A stretch of DNA of 64,000 nucleotides, from NCBI RefSeq assembly GCF_029873635.1, contig NC_080427.1, forward strand, positions 72,757,348-72,821,347, written 5' to 3'. A program made the position numbers and the translations under genes. This stretch comes from Malania oleifera. Lineage: Eukaryota > Streptophyta > Magnoliopsida > Santalales > Ximeniaceae. A model generated the notes under the pieces. The model was not told where the DNA came from. It saw only the letters and a list, made by a program, of their open reading frames with translations, and ran no database searches. Positions 11,746 through 23,143 of this stretch are shown piece after piece (the stretch's first letter is position 1; the number at the start of each line of letters is the position of its first letter).

Positions 11746-13868
11746 TGTAATGACTCAAGAAATAATGGCATTTAAATAATAAAGAAAAGAGTAAAATAGA
11801 ATTCGAACAGAAGGAGGCAGCAGCCTTCGTCGACGAATGCGACGACGTGGGAACTTGGGCAACTTCGAACTTCATCGATGAAAGGGAAGTTCGTCGACAA
11901 ATTTTATATTAACCTTGTCGACGAGGTGACGTGGCTTGTCGATGAGAAGATACCAAGAGAGGTTTTTGGGCAACTCTGAATTTTGTCAACAAAGGGGAGA
12001 GTTCGTCGACGAGGAGCCTTCTTGACCTCGTCGATGAGGTGACATGACTCGTCGACAAAGGCCAGTGTATAAATAGCCTGAACTTCATTTTTAAGCTTAA
12101 TTTTTGGCACCGAACCCTCTCTCTCTCTCTCTCTCCTTCCTTCGGTTCCCCTCCCTTCTCTCTTTGATTTCGGCTCCGTCGCTCGCCGGATTGACGATCT
12201 GAGGCCACCATGACGCTCCTGGGGAAGTTCTCTCCAAATCTGTTGGAGCGGATCGGTGGTGGAAGCTAGTCAGAATTCATCCTTGAGTTGAGGTAAGAAT
12301 TTTTATGCTAAATTTGTTTTTACTGTAGTTATAGGAAATGATATTCACGTGAAAATACCGAAGTTTAGTTCTGCAAGTTATCATTTTCAGGGTGTTGAAC
12401 GGGGAACCCTGCGGGTGCACCACAAGCATTTTTAAGGGGTTTCTTTTTAGTTGTTAGGTAAGGGAATAAACTAAAGCAGTTATTTTCCATGCAAATTATC
12501 TTTATTTATCAATAAATTAATTTTTAGGAAAGCATGCATTATATTTGTATATTACGAAGGAAATGCACATTTGGGAAAATACTGCTATTATGTTGAAATG
12601 TTATATGAGATGCCAGAAATTATGATTTTAGAATATAATGTATGGTTTTATACAACAAATGTGTGGCATGAATATTACTTTACGTGAGAAGTATTATGAT
12701 ATGACAATGTTATGAATGAAGTATGTTTTTCAAAGATTATGAAAGAATGCAGTACATTATTATTTTAAAGTACAAGATAATGATTTATTTATTCCGAATG
12801 ATATGTATGAGTTATTTAGCGCAAGGCCGTGATTGATAGCCAGTGCGAGACCGTGTTTTACGTATGATTTCGGCGCGAGGCCATATTTATTAAATGATTT
12901 CGGCATGAGGCCATATTTATAAAATGTTCGGCACAAGGTCGTATTTATGAAATTATAGAAAATTCTATCAATCCATTTATGTTGAACGCTATATTATCAT
13001 GTATTTATATGTTATCAGAACCTGGATGTTAGTTTTTTCGATTCAGGAGCACTGTACCGTAGCTTATAGATCAAATATCTATGTTCAGATTGGTGCTAAC
13101 CACCCCACAAGGGGGTAGGAGATGGATAGTCGATGTGAATTTCAGTGTAGAGTTGTTGACGTCCACCTGGAAGTCCGGACCAAGGTGTGGCGGGCCCATC
13201 ATACTTACAAACATTTTTGATTCGGCAGTGATCGGCTAGCCATTGTCGGGTCCCGCCTTCGGGCTGCACAACCCGTCATGGGAGGTAATATATGACATCA
13301 GCTAGCTATTCATCTTGGGTATGTTTTCAGTATTATTAGCTATACCAGACAGTTATGATTAGTATAATTTATTAAAAATATGAAGGTATACGTTTATGCA
13401 GTTATTAAATGATTAATGATTTCTTGTATGAAGAATGTACTGTATATCTATAGTATCATTAAATATTCATGTTGCCAACTGTATTTAGTTTATTTTTCCT
13501 TACTGAGAAGTGTCTCACCCCCGAACATTAAATGATTTTTAGGAAACCCAGAAGGAACGGTGGGTCATGGTCGCCGACGAGTCGATTGTACTACCCTGCT
13601 AGGAGGGTAAGTTTGGACTAGGATATGGGGATTTTGATATGAGATCCTAGATGTATTTTTGTTTTTTTGGGGTTATATATAAATACAGTATCACCGTAGA
13701 TTGTAGTTGGCTCTGGTATTTAATATTTTATGGTCATAAGTATGTGATTTACATTTACTGCTGCCTAGGTTCTACTGTGAATGACAGGTGTCCCCTCTAC
13801 CCACGGGTTTGGGTTAACTAATTTACTTATTATGTTTTATTGTATGTTAAATTAAGCAGGACGTTACA
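11746..13868 (+). mobile_element. T1 gypsy solo LTR nested in LTR-A
   Basis: Starts TGTAATGACTC and ends GGACGTTACA, with TSD CACCA on the left (11741-11745) and CACTA on the right (13869-13873), one mismatch. The full promoter architecture is readable: nine degenerate TCGTCGACGA palindromes (11827-12060), TATAAATAGCC at about 12067, a (CT)n leader (12117-12134), a CGGCGCGAGGCC tandem repeat (12820-12960), the GTCAT hairpin (about 13273-13295) and the TGAGA/TCTCA mini-hairpin (about 13504-13517). Open frames on the minus strand near 11904-12211 arise from the palindrome array and are not genes. Confidence 0.92.
12067..12078 (+). promoter_or_regulatory. TATA box of the T1 LTR promoter
   Basis: TGTATAAATAGC directly follows the palindrome array and precedes a (CT)n-rich leader by ~40 bp. 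The same order occurs in the T1 copy at 57935 and, in minus orientation, in the LTRs at 33246 and 40262. Confidence 0.7.
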
Positions 13869-14195
13869 CACTATCCTAGTAAGGTGTGTTTAGTTGTAAT
13901 CAGTCCCGCTCCACCCGTAAAGTGAGCTTATAATGGAATCCTTATGCTGGTGAGCCAAGGCAGGGATGTAGGTACTTTTGCCGAACCCTGATAACATTTC
14001 TTGTGTATGCTTTTAATTTTCGCATTTTAAATTTCAGCACATGAATGTTTGCATTTTACTATTGTGAACGATTGAGTTTATAATTGCATAGACAAATGCT
14101 AGGTTGAGTAATACTATTGCTACATTAGTTGAACCTAGGAGAGAAATTTTAAATACCCAATTCACCCCCCTCTTGGGAAAACACCAAAGCTAACA

Positions 14196-14972
14196 GTTTC
14201 CAACACATATTTTTCAACGTTTATATTATCTCTCCCCTTTATAGGTAAAATTTATTCTTTGTATCTTACTTGATAGATATAATGGAGAGGAACGTAATGG
14301 TAACTTGGGAAGATTAAACATTACTTTTTGGTTTTGGCAACATACATAGATTGAATATTCAAAACAACCATAGACACACTAAGAAATAAAGCTTGTGGTG
14401 TCCAAAGATGAATCAACTAGCTCTTGAATGCAATTATGCAAGACTTGTCTTTAACAGAAAATAAAACAAACAATGAAAGTCGATAAAAAAAAAGAAAACA
14501 ATGTAAGTGGAATATAAAACTAGATTATACATAAACAAACAAGTGGGGTAAGTTAATCAGTAACTTTCTCTAAGAGATTAAAATCCGTGTTTTGAAACCT
14601 AGATCATGGATCAAACAAAAATGAAATATGCTATTGACAACTAAACAATGTATACCAAATATAGAGGCAAAAGTAAAATAGGGTATAACTCATAAGAAAA
14701 GCTAAAAAATCAGGCATACCTTAGCTTCAGATGAATCGCATGGCGAGAGAGAGCATAAGAGGGAGATAGTAGGTAACAAATGGCTACCCAGTTGACGGTG
14801 GCTTTGCGGGGGAGGGGATGTGGCAGCGGTGGCAGCGATGCCTTTCGATTGGATGAATCGCACGGCAGGAAGGAGTGCGAGAGGGAGAAAGTAGGCAGCA
14901 AATGGCTGCCTAGCTGATAGTGGCTTGGTGGTACCTCTAGGATGAATTGCGTGGCAAGAGGGAGCACAAGAG
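14196..14972. other. Noncoding stretch with internal direct repeats, probable CACTA leader
   Basis: No gene supported. Bases 14720-14965 hold a diverged direct repeat ('GATGAATCGCATGGCGAGAG', 'GGTAACAAATGGCTACC' and relatives), giving a repetitive chance frame on the minus strand. It continues at 17538 once the inserted solo LTR is removed. Confidence 0.5.
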
Positions 14973-17245
14973 TGTGACGCCCTAAACCCTTAAACCCGGG
15001 TCCAGTGCGTTATACCTGATAAAAACTTGATAATCCTTAATCCATAGTATACGCAATGAAAAAACATAAACATAATCTCCATAAATAATACCATACTACC
15101 GTAATACCACAATGTCGTAATACTAGAGTTTAAAATCTTCCATATTAATCATCCAACACCTGCATTTCCATGGATACATACCTCTCAACACATTCCAGTA
15201 TTTTCACAATCATTCATTTCATAACTAACTTAAAACATAAAGATATAAAACATAAATATTTACATTTCCCCAAAGTATTATAAGTATATACCCTTTCTTT
15301 TAATACTTCCCAAAAAGTCTAAAAACCCTTGAGCTCCCTAAGCTCGATCTTGAGGAAATTGTGAAAAAAAATACATTTATATTCGAGTGAGACACATCTC
15401 AGTAAGGGAAGAAATAATATATTAAACACAACGTGTGGCTAACATGAGGTATATAAATATCATTTTAATAACATTTGCAAATCATTAACTTAATACCGAA
15501 ATCATTCTCTGAACCTACCAATCACATGCAAAGGTTTAACCCACGATATTACCCAAGGATAGGGGTGATTACCCACTCATACAAGTAGCACCTCTCTGCT
15601 TTGATACATAGGTAACCCTAAGGTCACAACTAAAGCATACCAGGGCACTCACCTTACTCAGTAAGCCCTTAAGTGTTAACTTGATCTCGTACTCATGCAT
15701 TCAACCAGAGTTTACCGGCAAAGCCCCTAAGGATAGAGAAATCTACCTGCCCATACAAGTAGGTTCCCTCTGCCCTAGTACGTTACTACTGCCACATCTA
15801 AAGCTACTAGAGCACTCACCTTTCTCAGCAAGTCCACAGGCGAAGAGTACGTCCCACCCAATCGTAATGTGTTTCACGAGCATAGATACTTCTAATATCA
15901 TAAGACATTGTTCTTTCTATTATTATTTAATTATTCACATATGTTCATGTTCATAAACATTTCATTTCATTTCACTTTAAGTGACTTTTTCCCATTTTAC
16001 ATTGTTCATTTCCCACTTCATTTTTGTTTCATTCATTCCCATTTTCATTTCATTTTATTACATACCCAGCATTTTTCAGCTGTTTTATCCAGCATTTTTC
16101 AGCTGTCATACATTTACCTAACATCTTTTAGCTGTTTTACCCAATATCTTTCAGCTGTTTTACCCAGCATTTTTCAGCTGTTATACATTTACCCAGCATC
16201 ATTCAATTGTTTACATGGTTGCATTAACATACACAGACAACATTGTCCATATCATATTTTATTCTTAATACTTTACTTACTTAACCTGCATCTCATATGT
16301 TTAACATATATTTGCATAGAATCTCATGCCACACAATTTAGAAGTAAAAATTCATACATATTCCTGTAAAATAGGCCAATTCACATTTAACATTTATATG
16401 CTGAAAATACATTTCTTTTCTTACATAATTATCCAAAAAATTCGTTTCACTTTCTTCAATTCATTTCCACAAATACATAACTAAATAAGTGGTCTTAGGC
16501 TTAGAAATCATAGTTTTACATGGTTGACATTTTAATAATTCACACCAAAACATACATATAATATAGCGTAATTTGTTACCTTTAATTTCATAAAATCTGA
16601 TTTAATATATAATTTTCCCTTACCTGATTTCTTGAACTATGCCAACAGAGACCTCAAAAAATACCTACGGCGCTCACCCAGATCCTGAATCAAAAATCCT
16701 AATTCCATTAAGTCAATTCTAAATAAAATACTATTTTAATATTTTTTAGGCTCATAAATTCTCAATAAATAATTATACCTTTAAATATAGCCAAATTACC
16801 AAATTTTCCAAATCTTACTCTCGCTTTGGAGTGGGGTCTAAAAACCCCTAATTAGAACTTTACTTCTGTCAAAATGACGACGATCACGAGTAGGACCCTG
16901 TGGTGGTGCCTGATCGTCGATTTAGCAGCAGATTTAACGAGAAATCGAGAAATTTGGGGAAGGTTACCTTACCCCAAGAATGGTGCTTACACCGCTCCCA
17001 CGACAAATCTGCTTTAGTAGAAATGTCGGTGGCGGAGTTAGGAATCTAACGACACCTTCCATTTCTCGATCGATCGAATATCCATCGATAAATGAGGGGA
17101 AAGAGAGAGAGAAGACGGGGGAGTGGACGAGGAAAGAGAGCGCATGAGCTCTCTCTCTCTGTGTAATTTTCGCAAGAAGCCTCTCTGGCTTCCTTATCTC
17201 TTTTTTTTTTTTTTTTTCTTCTTTTTACTTACTTTAACTAAACAC

Positions 17246-17278
<33 letters not shown>

Positions 17279-17295
17279 TTAAACTTATACTTTAA

Positions 17296-17332
<37 letters not shown>

Positions 17333-17532
17333 TTATTCCAATTTTTTTTACTATTTTATTTAATTAATTAATTAATTTAATAATATTTAATTAATTCATA
17401 ATTACTCCTTTTTTTTCATACTATTTATTTTTATTTCTTTATTTAATATATTAATTTAATAATATTTAACAAATTAATTGATAAAGAATTTTAATTAATT
17501 AATTTTTTTTAATTTTTTCCTAGGTTATTACA
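14973..17532 (-). mobile_element. Solo LTR of a gypsy-like element (TGTGACGCCC family)
   Basis: Begins TGTGACGCCC, ends GGTTATTACA, with the perfect TSD AAGAG on both sides (14968-14972 and 17533-17537). At 2.56 kb it is longer than the other LTRs and its ends are related to T1-T3. It has the conserved GAGTGAGACACATCTCAGTA motif near 15384 and a ~25 bp minisatellite (16063-16210). It also has poly-T, (TA)n and (CA)n tracts (17200-17330). The frames at 15681-16369 and 17123-17371 are low-complexity artefacts. Confidence 0.9.
16063..16210. repeat. ~25 bp minisatellite
   Basis: Six diverged copies of 'CCCAGCATTTTTCAGCTGTT' separated by a few T/A-rich bases. The core includes the palindrome CAGCTG. 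Confidence 0.85.
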
Positions 17533-17537
17533 AAGAG

Positions 17538-17997
17538 GGAGAGAGCATGGATTGGGATATGCATGGGATTTTACGTGAGGGGAAGCCGAACTGATGTATT
17601 TGGGCAAAGTTTTAGAGATGGTTCTTAAAACCGTCACTAAAACCCACTACTAGCGACAATTTTTAAAAATCGTTGGTAAAATACGACTATTAGTAATGGT
17701 CGATAATCGTCACTAATAATAAAATATTAATTTTTCATCACTAATATTCAATAAATCATTACTAATATTTTCGCGCGATATTTTAAGTTAGAAAACCTAC
17801 TTTTAGTGATGAAGGTATTAGTGACGAAGAGAAAATTTTCACAAATAATGCATTATTAGTGATGGATACCAGTTTCATCACTAATGCCTTAACTATTAGT
17901 GACACATTTGCTTTTCGTCACTAATAGCACATTATTAGTGACCAGTTTTGTTTTGTCACTAATACTTTCGTCACTAAAAAGATTATTTTTTGTAGTG
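17538..17997 (-). mobile_element. CACTA transposon terminus with subterminal repeats
   Basis: Ends in GATTATTTTTTGTAGTG (17981-17997), which on the minus strand is a CACTACAAAAAATAATC terminal inverted repeat. The inner ~400 bp is packed with TTAGTGACG/CGTCACTAA repeats in both orientations, as expected for transposase-binding subterminal repeats of En/Spm-type elements. The 3 bases after it (AAA) could be the TSD. It lies upstream of the minus-strand TNP2 remnant, and removing the two solo LTRs places it ~2.9 kb from the transposase start. The matching far end is not in the window. Confidence 0.85.
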
Positions 17998-19216
17998 AAA
18001 GTAGGCTTTGAATGATTAATTAATCGAAAATAATTGCAATAAAAACACTAAAAATAAAAAAAAAATTCCTCAAAAAATATATAAATAATAGGATATGATA
18101 TTTCAAGAATTTGTCAAAATAAAATCTCTCAAAAAGAAAGTAAAGAAATTCATAATTTCTTTTTTAAATTTTCAATTAGTGGAATTAATTTTTAAAAATT
18201 TTATTTAGTAATATTTTCTTTGGACATTGGTAATTTAAAGTATATTAACATTATAAATTTTTAAAAATTTTTACAATTTATTGCATGAAATGAAATGAAA
18301 TTATTAAGAGCTTTTAGTTAATAAATTTTATAAAACACAATATTATAAATAATCAATTTGAGATATGTTGCCAAAAGAGAGTATTATTTTAATTGGAGAT
18401 ATAAGTTCAAAGAATTTTGTATACAAAATTTTTATTGTAAAAGTTAAATATTAATAGTTAACAAAGTAATAAAAATTACTCAATAGTAAAATAAGTTAAA
18501 TTGGTATATTTAGATACTTAGTAGGCTTCTTTGTATCATTTTAAAAAATTAATGAAATAAAAAATAAAGACAAAAATTAAAAACTAGAAACAAAAACAAA
18601 AACCCAAAAACTAGCAACTTGTTTGTTTAATATTTTCAAAACAAAAAAAAAGAAAAGAAAATTGATTAAACAAATGCTCATTTTTCCTTGAATCAAATAA
18701 TAATTAAAAAATATTATTAAAATAATAAAACTACAAAGTAATATAAATTAAAAATACTATACTAGAAATAAAAAAAATATTTTATTTAATTATTATATTT
18801 CAAAAATCACTTGACAAGAACAATCTTATTTTTCATGAAAACTTAACTACAGTAAAAATTTGTGGTAAAGGCTTTTTTATTTTTAATTTTTTCCGTAATC
18901 TTATGGGCATTTTCTATTTTAATTATATATTAAGCTCATATGGTCATTTTATTTTAATTTTAACTAAAAAATTTGAATAAAATGAATGGTTTAATATGAA
19001 AAAGTTAATTCCAGATACTAAAATATTATGATAATAGGTTACCAAAACAACTAAAAACTATAAAATCTGGTTTTCAATTTTTTATTTTGTTTTTTTAATA
19101 AAACTAGAAAACTAGCAACGTAAAAAAAGCATTTTCATAATCTATTTTTTCACTATGTAAAAATGGAAAAAAAATCCAAAATAGAAACAATACCAATCAG
19201 GGCTTTTATTGTGTTA
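17998..19216. other. Very AT-rich noncoding DNA
   Basis: Long A/T runs, no open frame of note, no terminal repeats or RNA genes seen. Confidence 0.6.
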
Positions 19217-19221
19217 ACCCT

Positions 19222-21286
19222 TGTTAGCTTTGGTGCAATCCTAAGAAGGGGGTGAATTGGTATTTTAAAAAATTTGTCCCCTAGGTCAATCCACTAGCAT
19301 TAGTATTACACAATCTTAAGGTCAATCTAGCGCGTATAAAATAAATTAATATATATTTAGCGGAAATTAAACTGCGCAAGTAATTTAAATACGTATGCAC
19401 GGGAAAGCAGTAAAGAGAGACAATACCAGAAATGTTATCGGGCTTCGGCCAATACTGTCTACGTCCTCGCCTTGACTCACAAGTACAAAGATTATACTAA
19501 GGCTCACTTAATGGGTGGAGCAGCACCTAATACAACCAGATCAATTAGTACAGGGCTGACCTCAACCTTTACACAATCTCCTTGCGGGACGGAGAAGACC
19601 CTACCGATCATTGCAAGTTAGATCACTGCCCCATCAGGCCATGCCTAGAATACAATCAATGAATATGAAATTTTGCGTACAATTTTAAGCGCTTCTACCT
19701 AAGCATATATGTACTACAATACAATGTAGATAAATATGCACTCACAGATGATATAGATTTAATGCTTAGGTGAGATCCAATATGTAAACTCTCAAAGATG
19801 TGTGAGTGTATGTATATGTGAGAGTTCAACCTTTGATTCAAGATAAGATAATCAAAGGAAGTTTAACACAATCCAAATCAAATATTTTAAAGATATTCTA
19901 AATGTAAAGCACAATAGATATTTTTGGATTGAAGCTGGCAAAAACAATATCAAAGATAATATGCAAACTTGTGTAAAAATAATATTTTTGCAAATCAAAA
20001 TCCACAAGCTTGATGAGTGTTACAATCAAGATGCAAAGACTCACTAACTATAAGGGTATTAACCGCTCAAAGATTTATTGTTTAAATCGGGGGAAAACCC
20101 TAACTAAGAACTCTCAATGAAAATAATCAATCAATAAACAAGGAGAGTTTTAGCAATGTAAAACACTCAATAACACTATTAGGAACTTGATCTATCAAAG
20201 AATCGCAAAATAGAGAGTGTATGGAAGTAGTATGAGTTAAATGGGATTTAAAAATTTGAGAGAGTTTTTCCTTAATGATCTTGCTAATCAATGTTTAATT
20301 TTGCAAATGAAAAGATATATATAGGCAAAGGCAAAATTATGACCGTTGGGGACTCAATGGGCATTATTAAAAAGATTTTAAATGAGTTTAATATTTTAAT
20401 CTTGTTTAACTTCTTTTATCTTGGTTAAAAATAAAACCAACCCAAAAGTTCTGGGTGCCCGAGCCACGGTTTGGTCGCTCGAACAAACACAGTGGAAAAA
20501 GTTCATTTTAAAGTTCGGGTGCCCGAATCAAGGTTCGGTTTGCTGAACCAAGGCGATTCCCAGAAGGTTTGAGATTCGATTGCCCGGTGTAAAGTTCGGT
20601 AACCCGAACTAGAACTTTCGGTCACCCGAGGGTAAAATGAACGTGGGAGTTCGGGCTGCTGAGTTGTTAGGAAAAGTTAGGATTGACGTTCGGTCACTCG
20701 AGGGTGGTACATTCATTTTTGGTTCAGTCACCCGAAACCAAGTCAACCCGCTAACTTTTCAGTGGTTCGGGCGCCTGAGGTGTTTTGAACTCCTGGGGTT
20801 CGGTCGCCTGACCTCTCTCATTTTATGCATTTTATGTTCAATCCATTTCAATTTGATCCCCTGATTGAGCAAGTTATTATGGGGGCTACTTGTGCATATG
20901 TGTAGGGACCTAAGGTCTTTTCAAGCACGCCCAAAAACTTGGTGTTGGTCAACCAAATGGTGCCTTAAGGTTATTCAGTCCCTATGGTCAATCTACAGTA
21001 TTTATTAGCATTAAACCCTATCATGCATGCAGATGCATTATTACATACCATATAAATTATTATATACCAATTAAAAAAAGAATGCAAATACAATAGAAAA
21101 TAAGTCTTCATTCTTCTGATTCTTCAGACGCCATAAACGAAGCTTGATCTTCATAGTCCATATGACTTCCTTGAGTTCCTACCAAAAGTGCATACTTAGG
21201 ATGAACCTGTTCAAGAGACTCAGTGTACAGGTGAGAAACATTGATTTTGTCATAATCAAAATAAGATTAGACTCATAGAGTCAACA
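19222..21286 (-). mobile_element. LTR-A solo LTR
   Basis: TGTTAGCTTTGG start and GAGTCAACA end, flanked by the perfect TSD ACCCT (19217-19221 and 21287-21291). 2.07 kb and uninterrupted. On the minus strand: GTTCGGG/CCCGAAC array (20448-20830), a TATA-like box near 20315 and the conserved tail block (about 19440-19480). A 75-residue plus-strand frame at 20637 falls in the array and is not a gene. Confidence 0.93.
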
Positions 21287-21291
21287 ACCCT

Positions 21292-22501
21292 AATTTTTAA
21301 TCATATGAAACAAATTTTCATTTTTAATGCTATTTGATTAAAAGAGAAAATATATTGAAAAATAAATTTCTTTTTCGTATTTAGTTTTTTAATTTTTTTC
21401 CTAAATAAATTTCTTGATGCAAACTTACCCTAAATATTATATCAAAAGGATATTATAATAGTAGTTCACAAAAAAAAAAAAATGTTGGATAATGAATATG
21501 GGTAAATTTGTCAACCCTATTTGGATTAGAGGCGGCCTTCCAAGGCAATACTATTTTGGAATGCTCAATTAGGTAAGACTTCAATAAAATAATGCTCAAT
21601 TAGGTCAGACTTTAATGAGCAATAACTTATTAGGTTTAATAGAATGTTAGATTTTGAATAATGAATTATTTTCATGAGTGATCTGGTTGAAGTGTGTAAT
21701 ATAAGATATGCAAATTAACAAAATTTGTTTATTTTCTTTTTATTTTATTGTTTACTTAAAATGTAATATCATTCCACCTAAAATAAAGGTTGATTGCCTC
21801 ATATCTCTATTTGCTAATATGTGACTAATGTGGTAAGATGAGATTTTACCAATCCAAAATATTAAGTAAAAAAGATTATTACCACACGATTTAAGCAATA
21901 GTGTTGGTAAACTATCTTCTTGGACCCTTTTCATGTGATTAAACCAAATCATGTTAATTAATCTTGTAAGGCCCTCATGTAGTATGATAAGGATCATATA
22001 CCACTCTACTTGGAATGATTTTATTGCCCAATAACCTAATGAGTGGTTTGTGATTTTATTAGCCAAAACTGGCTAATGGGTAGACTACATACCACTTTAA
22101 TTGTAAGAAAGAGTTAATGTCATGGAATGATCCAATTTTGAGTTGCCCACATGAGAATAAATACTTTTGAAGAATGATGCATCCAAGTAAGAAACCCAGC
22201 ATCATACTATAATATTAATGTCTCACATTCACTAAAGTGGTATGCAATCCACACTAAGACATCTCTCATGAAAAATGTTTTCCATCATCTTCTGGGTCCA
22301 TGTGTGGCAGGCTATTTACGAGCTTAATTATGACGAGTAGTAGTATTACACCATCAAATATTAATATTGATCCTCTCCCCTGCTCCCCTACTGCTAAGCA
22401 TATAGGCCCATGATAAATAACATTAGTCCATCAAGTAGAAATATGGCAACTTTGGGACAGGTGAACTCCAAATTCTTACTGATTGCTTGGATCAAGGATT
22501 T
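21292..22501. other. Intergenic DNA with small repeats
   Basis: No gene recognised. It holds a 31 bp tandem duplication (AATGCTCAATTAGGT at 21560 and 21591) and a perfect 12 bp inverted pair, CATACCACTTTA at 22088 and TAAAGTGGTATG at 22233. The pair may mark a small decayed foldback element. Confidence 0.5.
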
Positions 22502-22506
22502 GATTG

Positions 22507-22659
22507 TGTGAAATTAGAGAGAATAAAGAGGTGTACAATAGAAAATTTTTTATTTCATTGTGTGTATGGAATGGTCAACTGCTTGATTTTGTGTGATTGT
22601 CAATCTCCTTGATTGTTGATTGCCTAACATCTTGCCATGATTCTTGTGATTTCTAAACA
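22507..22659 (-). repeat. 3' LTR of the copia derivative, internally deleted
   Basis: 153 bp against 243 bp for its partner at 43389-43631. The missing ~90 bp fall between two copies of a short TATGGAATG-like sequence in the longer LTR, which suggests slippage or microhomology deletion. Confidence 0.85.
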
Positions 22660-23143
22660 CTCATCCTCAAGTTGGAGTGAATGTTTAAGACACCCAACTT
22701 GCTGAGGAGATGATTGAATTGTATCAATCCAAGGGCCTTAGTAAATAAATCAATTGGTTGTTGGTATGTAAGTCGTTTGGACAACAACGTACCATTATGG
22801 ACCTTTTCTCAAACAACATGACAATCAATCTCTATATGTTTTGTTCGCTTATGAAAGACGAGATTTGAGGCTATATGGATAGCTTCTTTGTTGTCATAAT
22901 ACAATTTCGCCGACTGTTTATGCATAATGTTGAGATCTGTCACGAGGGATTTTAGCCAAGTAATCTCACAACATGTGGAAGCCATGGATTTGTATTATGA
23001 ATCTACCGACAAGTGAGAAACTATTGTTTGTTTCTTAGTCTTCCACGAAATAGGGGATTTTCCAAGTAAAATACAATACCTGGTGACTAATAATCTAGTG
23101 CTTTTACAACGAGCCCAATCTGTATCATAGTAGACATATAGTT
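22660..23143 (-). pseudogene. copia RNase H domain, C-terminal pol
   Basis: The minus-strand translation, with a few stops, follows the copia RNase H order: 'YYDTDWARCKSTR', 'GKSPISWKTKKQ', then 'LYYDNKEAIHIA' and 'FHKRTKHIEIDCHVV'. It ends in 'LFTKAL' and 'KLGVLNIHSNL'. It is the direct continuation of the RT segment at 27258-27848, from which it is separated by the LTR-A insertion (TSD TAGTT). An in-frame stop within the segment and another at the junction make it inactive. Confidence 0.85.

Larger units (their letters stand above)
10122..14195 (+). mobile_element. LTR-A solo LTR, split by a nested solo LTR
   Basis: Starts TGTTGACC and ends CTAACA, flanked by the perfect 5 bp TSD GTTTC (10117-10121 and 14196-14200). 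Without the nested insertion it is ~1.95 kb. It has an array of TTCGGG/CCCGAA-type motifs (about 10500-10870), a TATA-like box (about 10978-10987), the conserved tail and the 'CACCCCCCTCTTGGG' terminus. The absence of internal coding DNA plus an intact TSD shows that recombination between its two LTRs removed the element body. Confidence 0.92.

Noticed and set aside
11904-12211. Two overlapping minus-strand frames of 68 and 100 residues
   Set aside because: Fall in the palindrome array and CT-rich leader of an LTR promoter; composition is repetitive and related frames recur in other LTR copies.
14710-14967. 85-residue minus-strand frame with repeated segments
   Set aside because: Arises from an internal direct repeat; no family match, and the region is likely untranslated CACTA leader.
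15681-16369. Frames of 91 and 153 residues rich in F, H and S
   Set aside because: Low-complexity T-rich LTR sequence with a minisatellite; no domain.
17123-17371. 82-residue frame with poly-F and alternating Y-I runs
   Set aside because: Translation of poly-T, (TA)n and (CA)n tracts.
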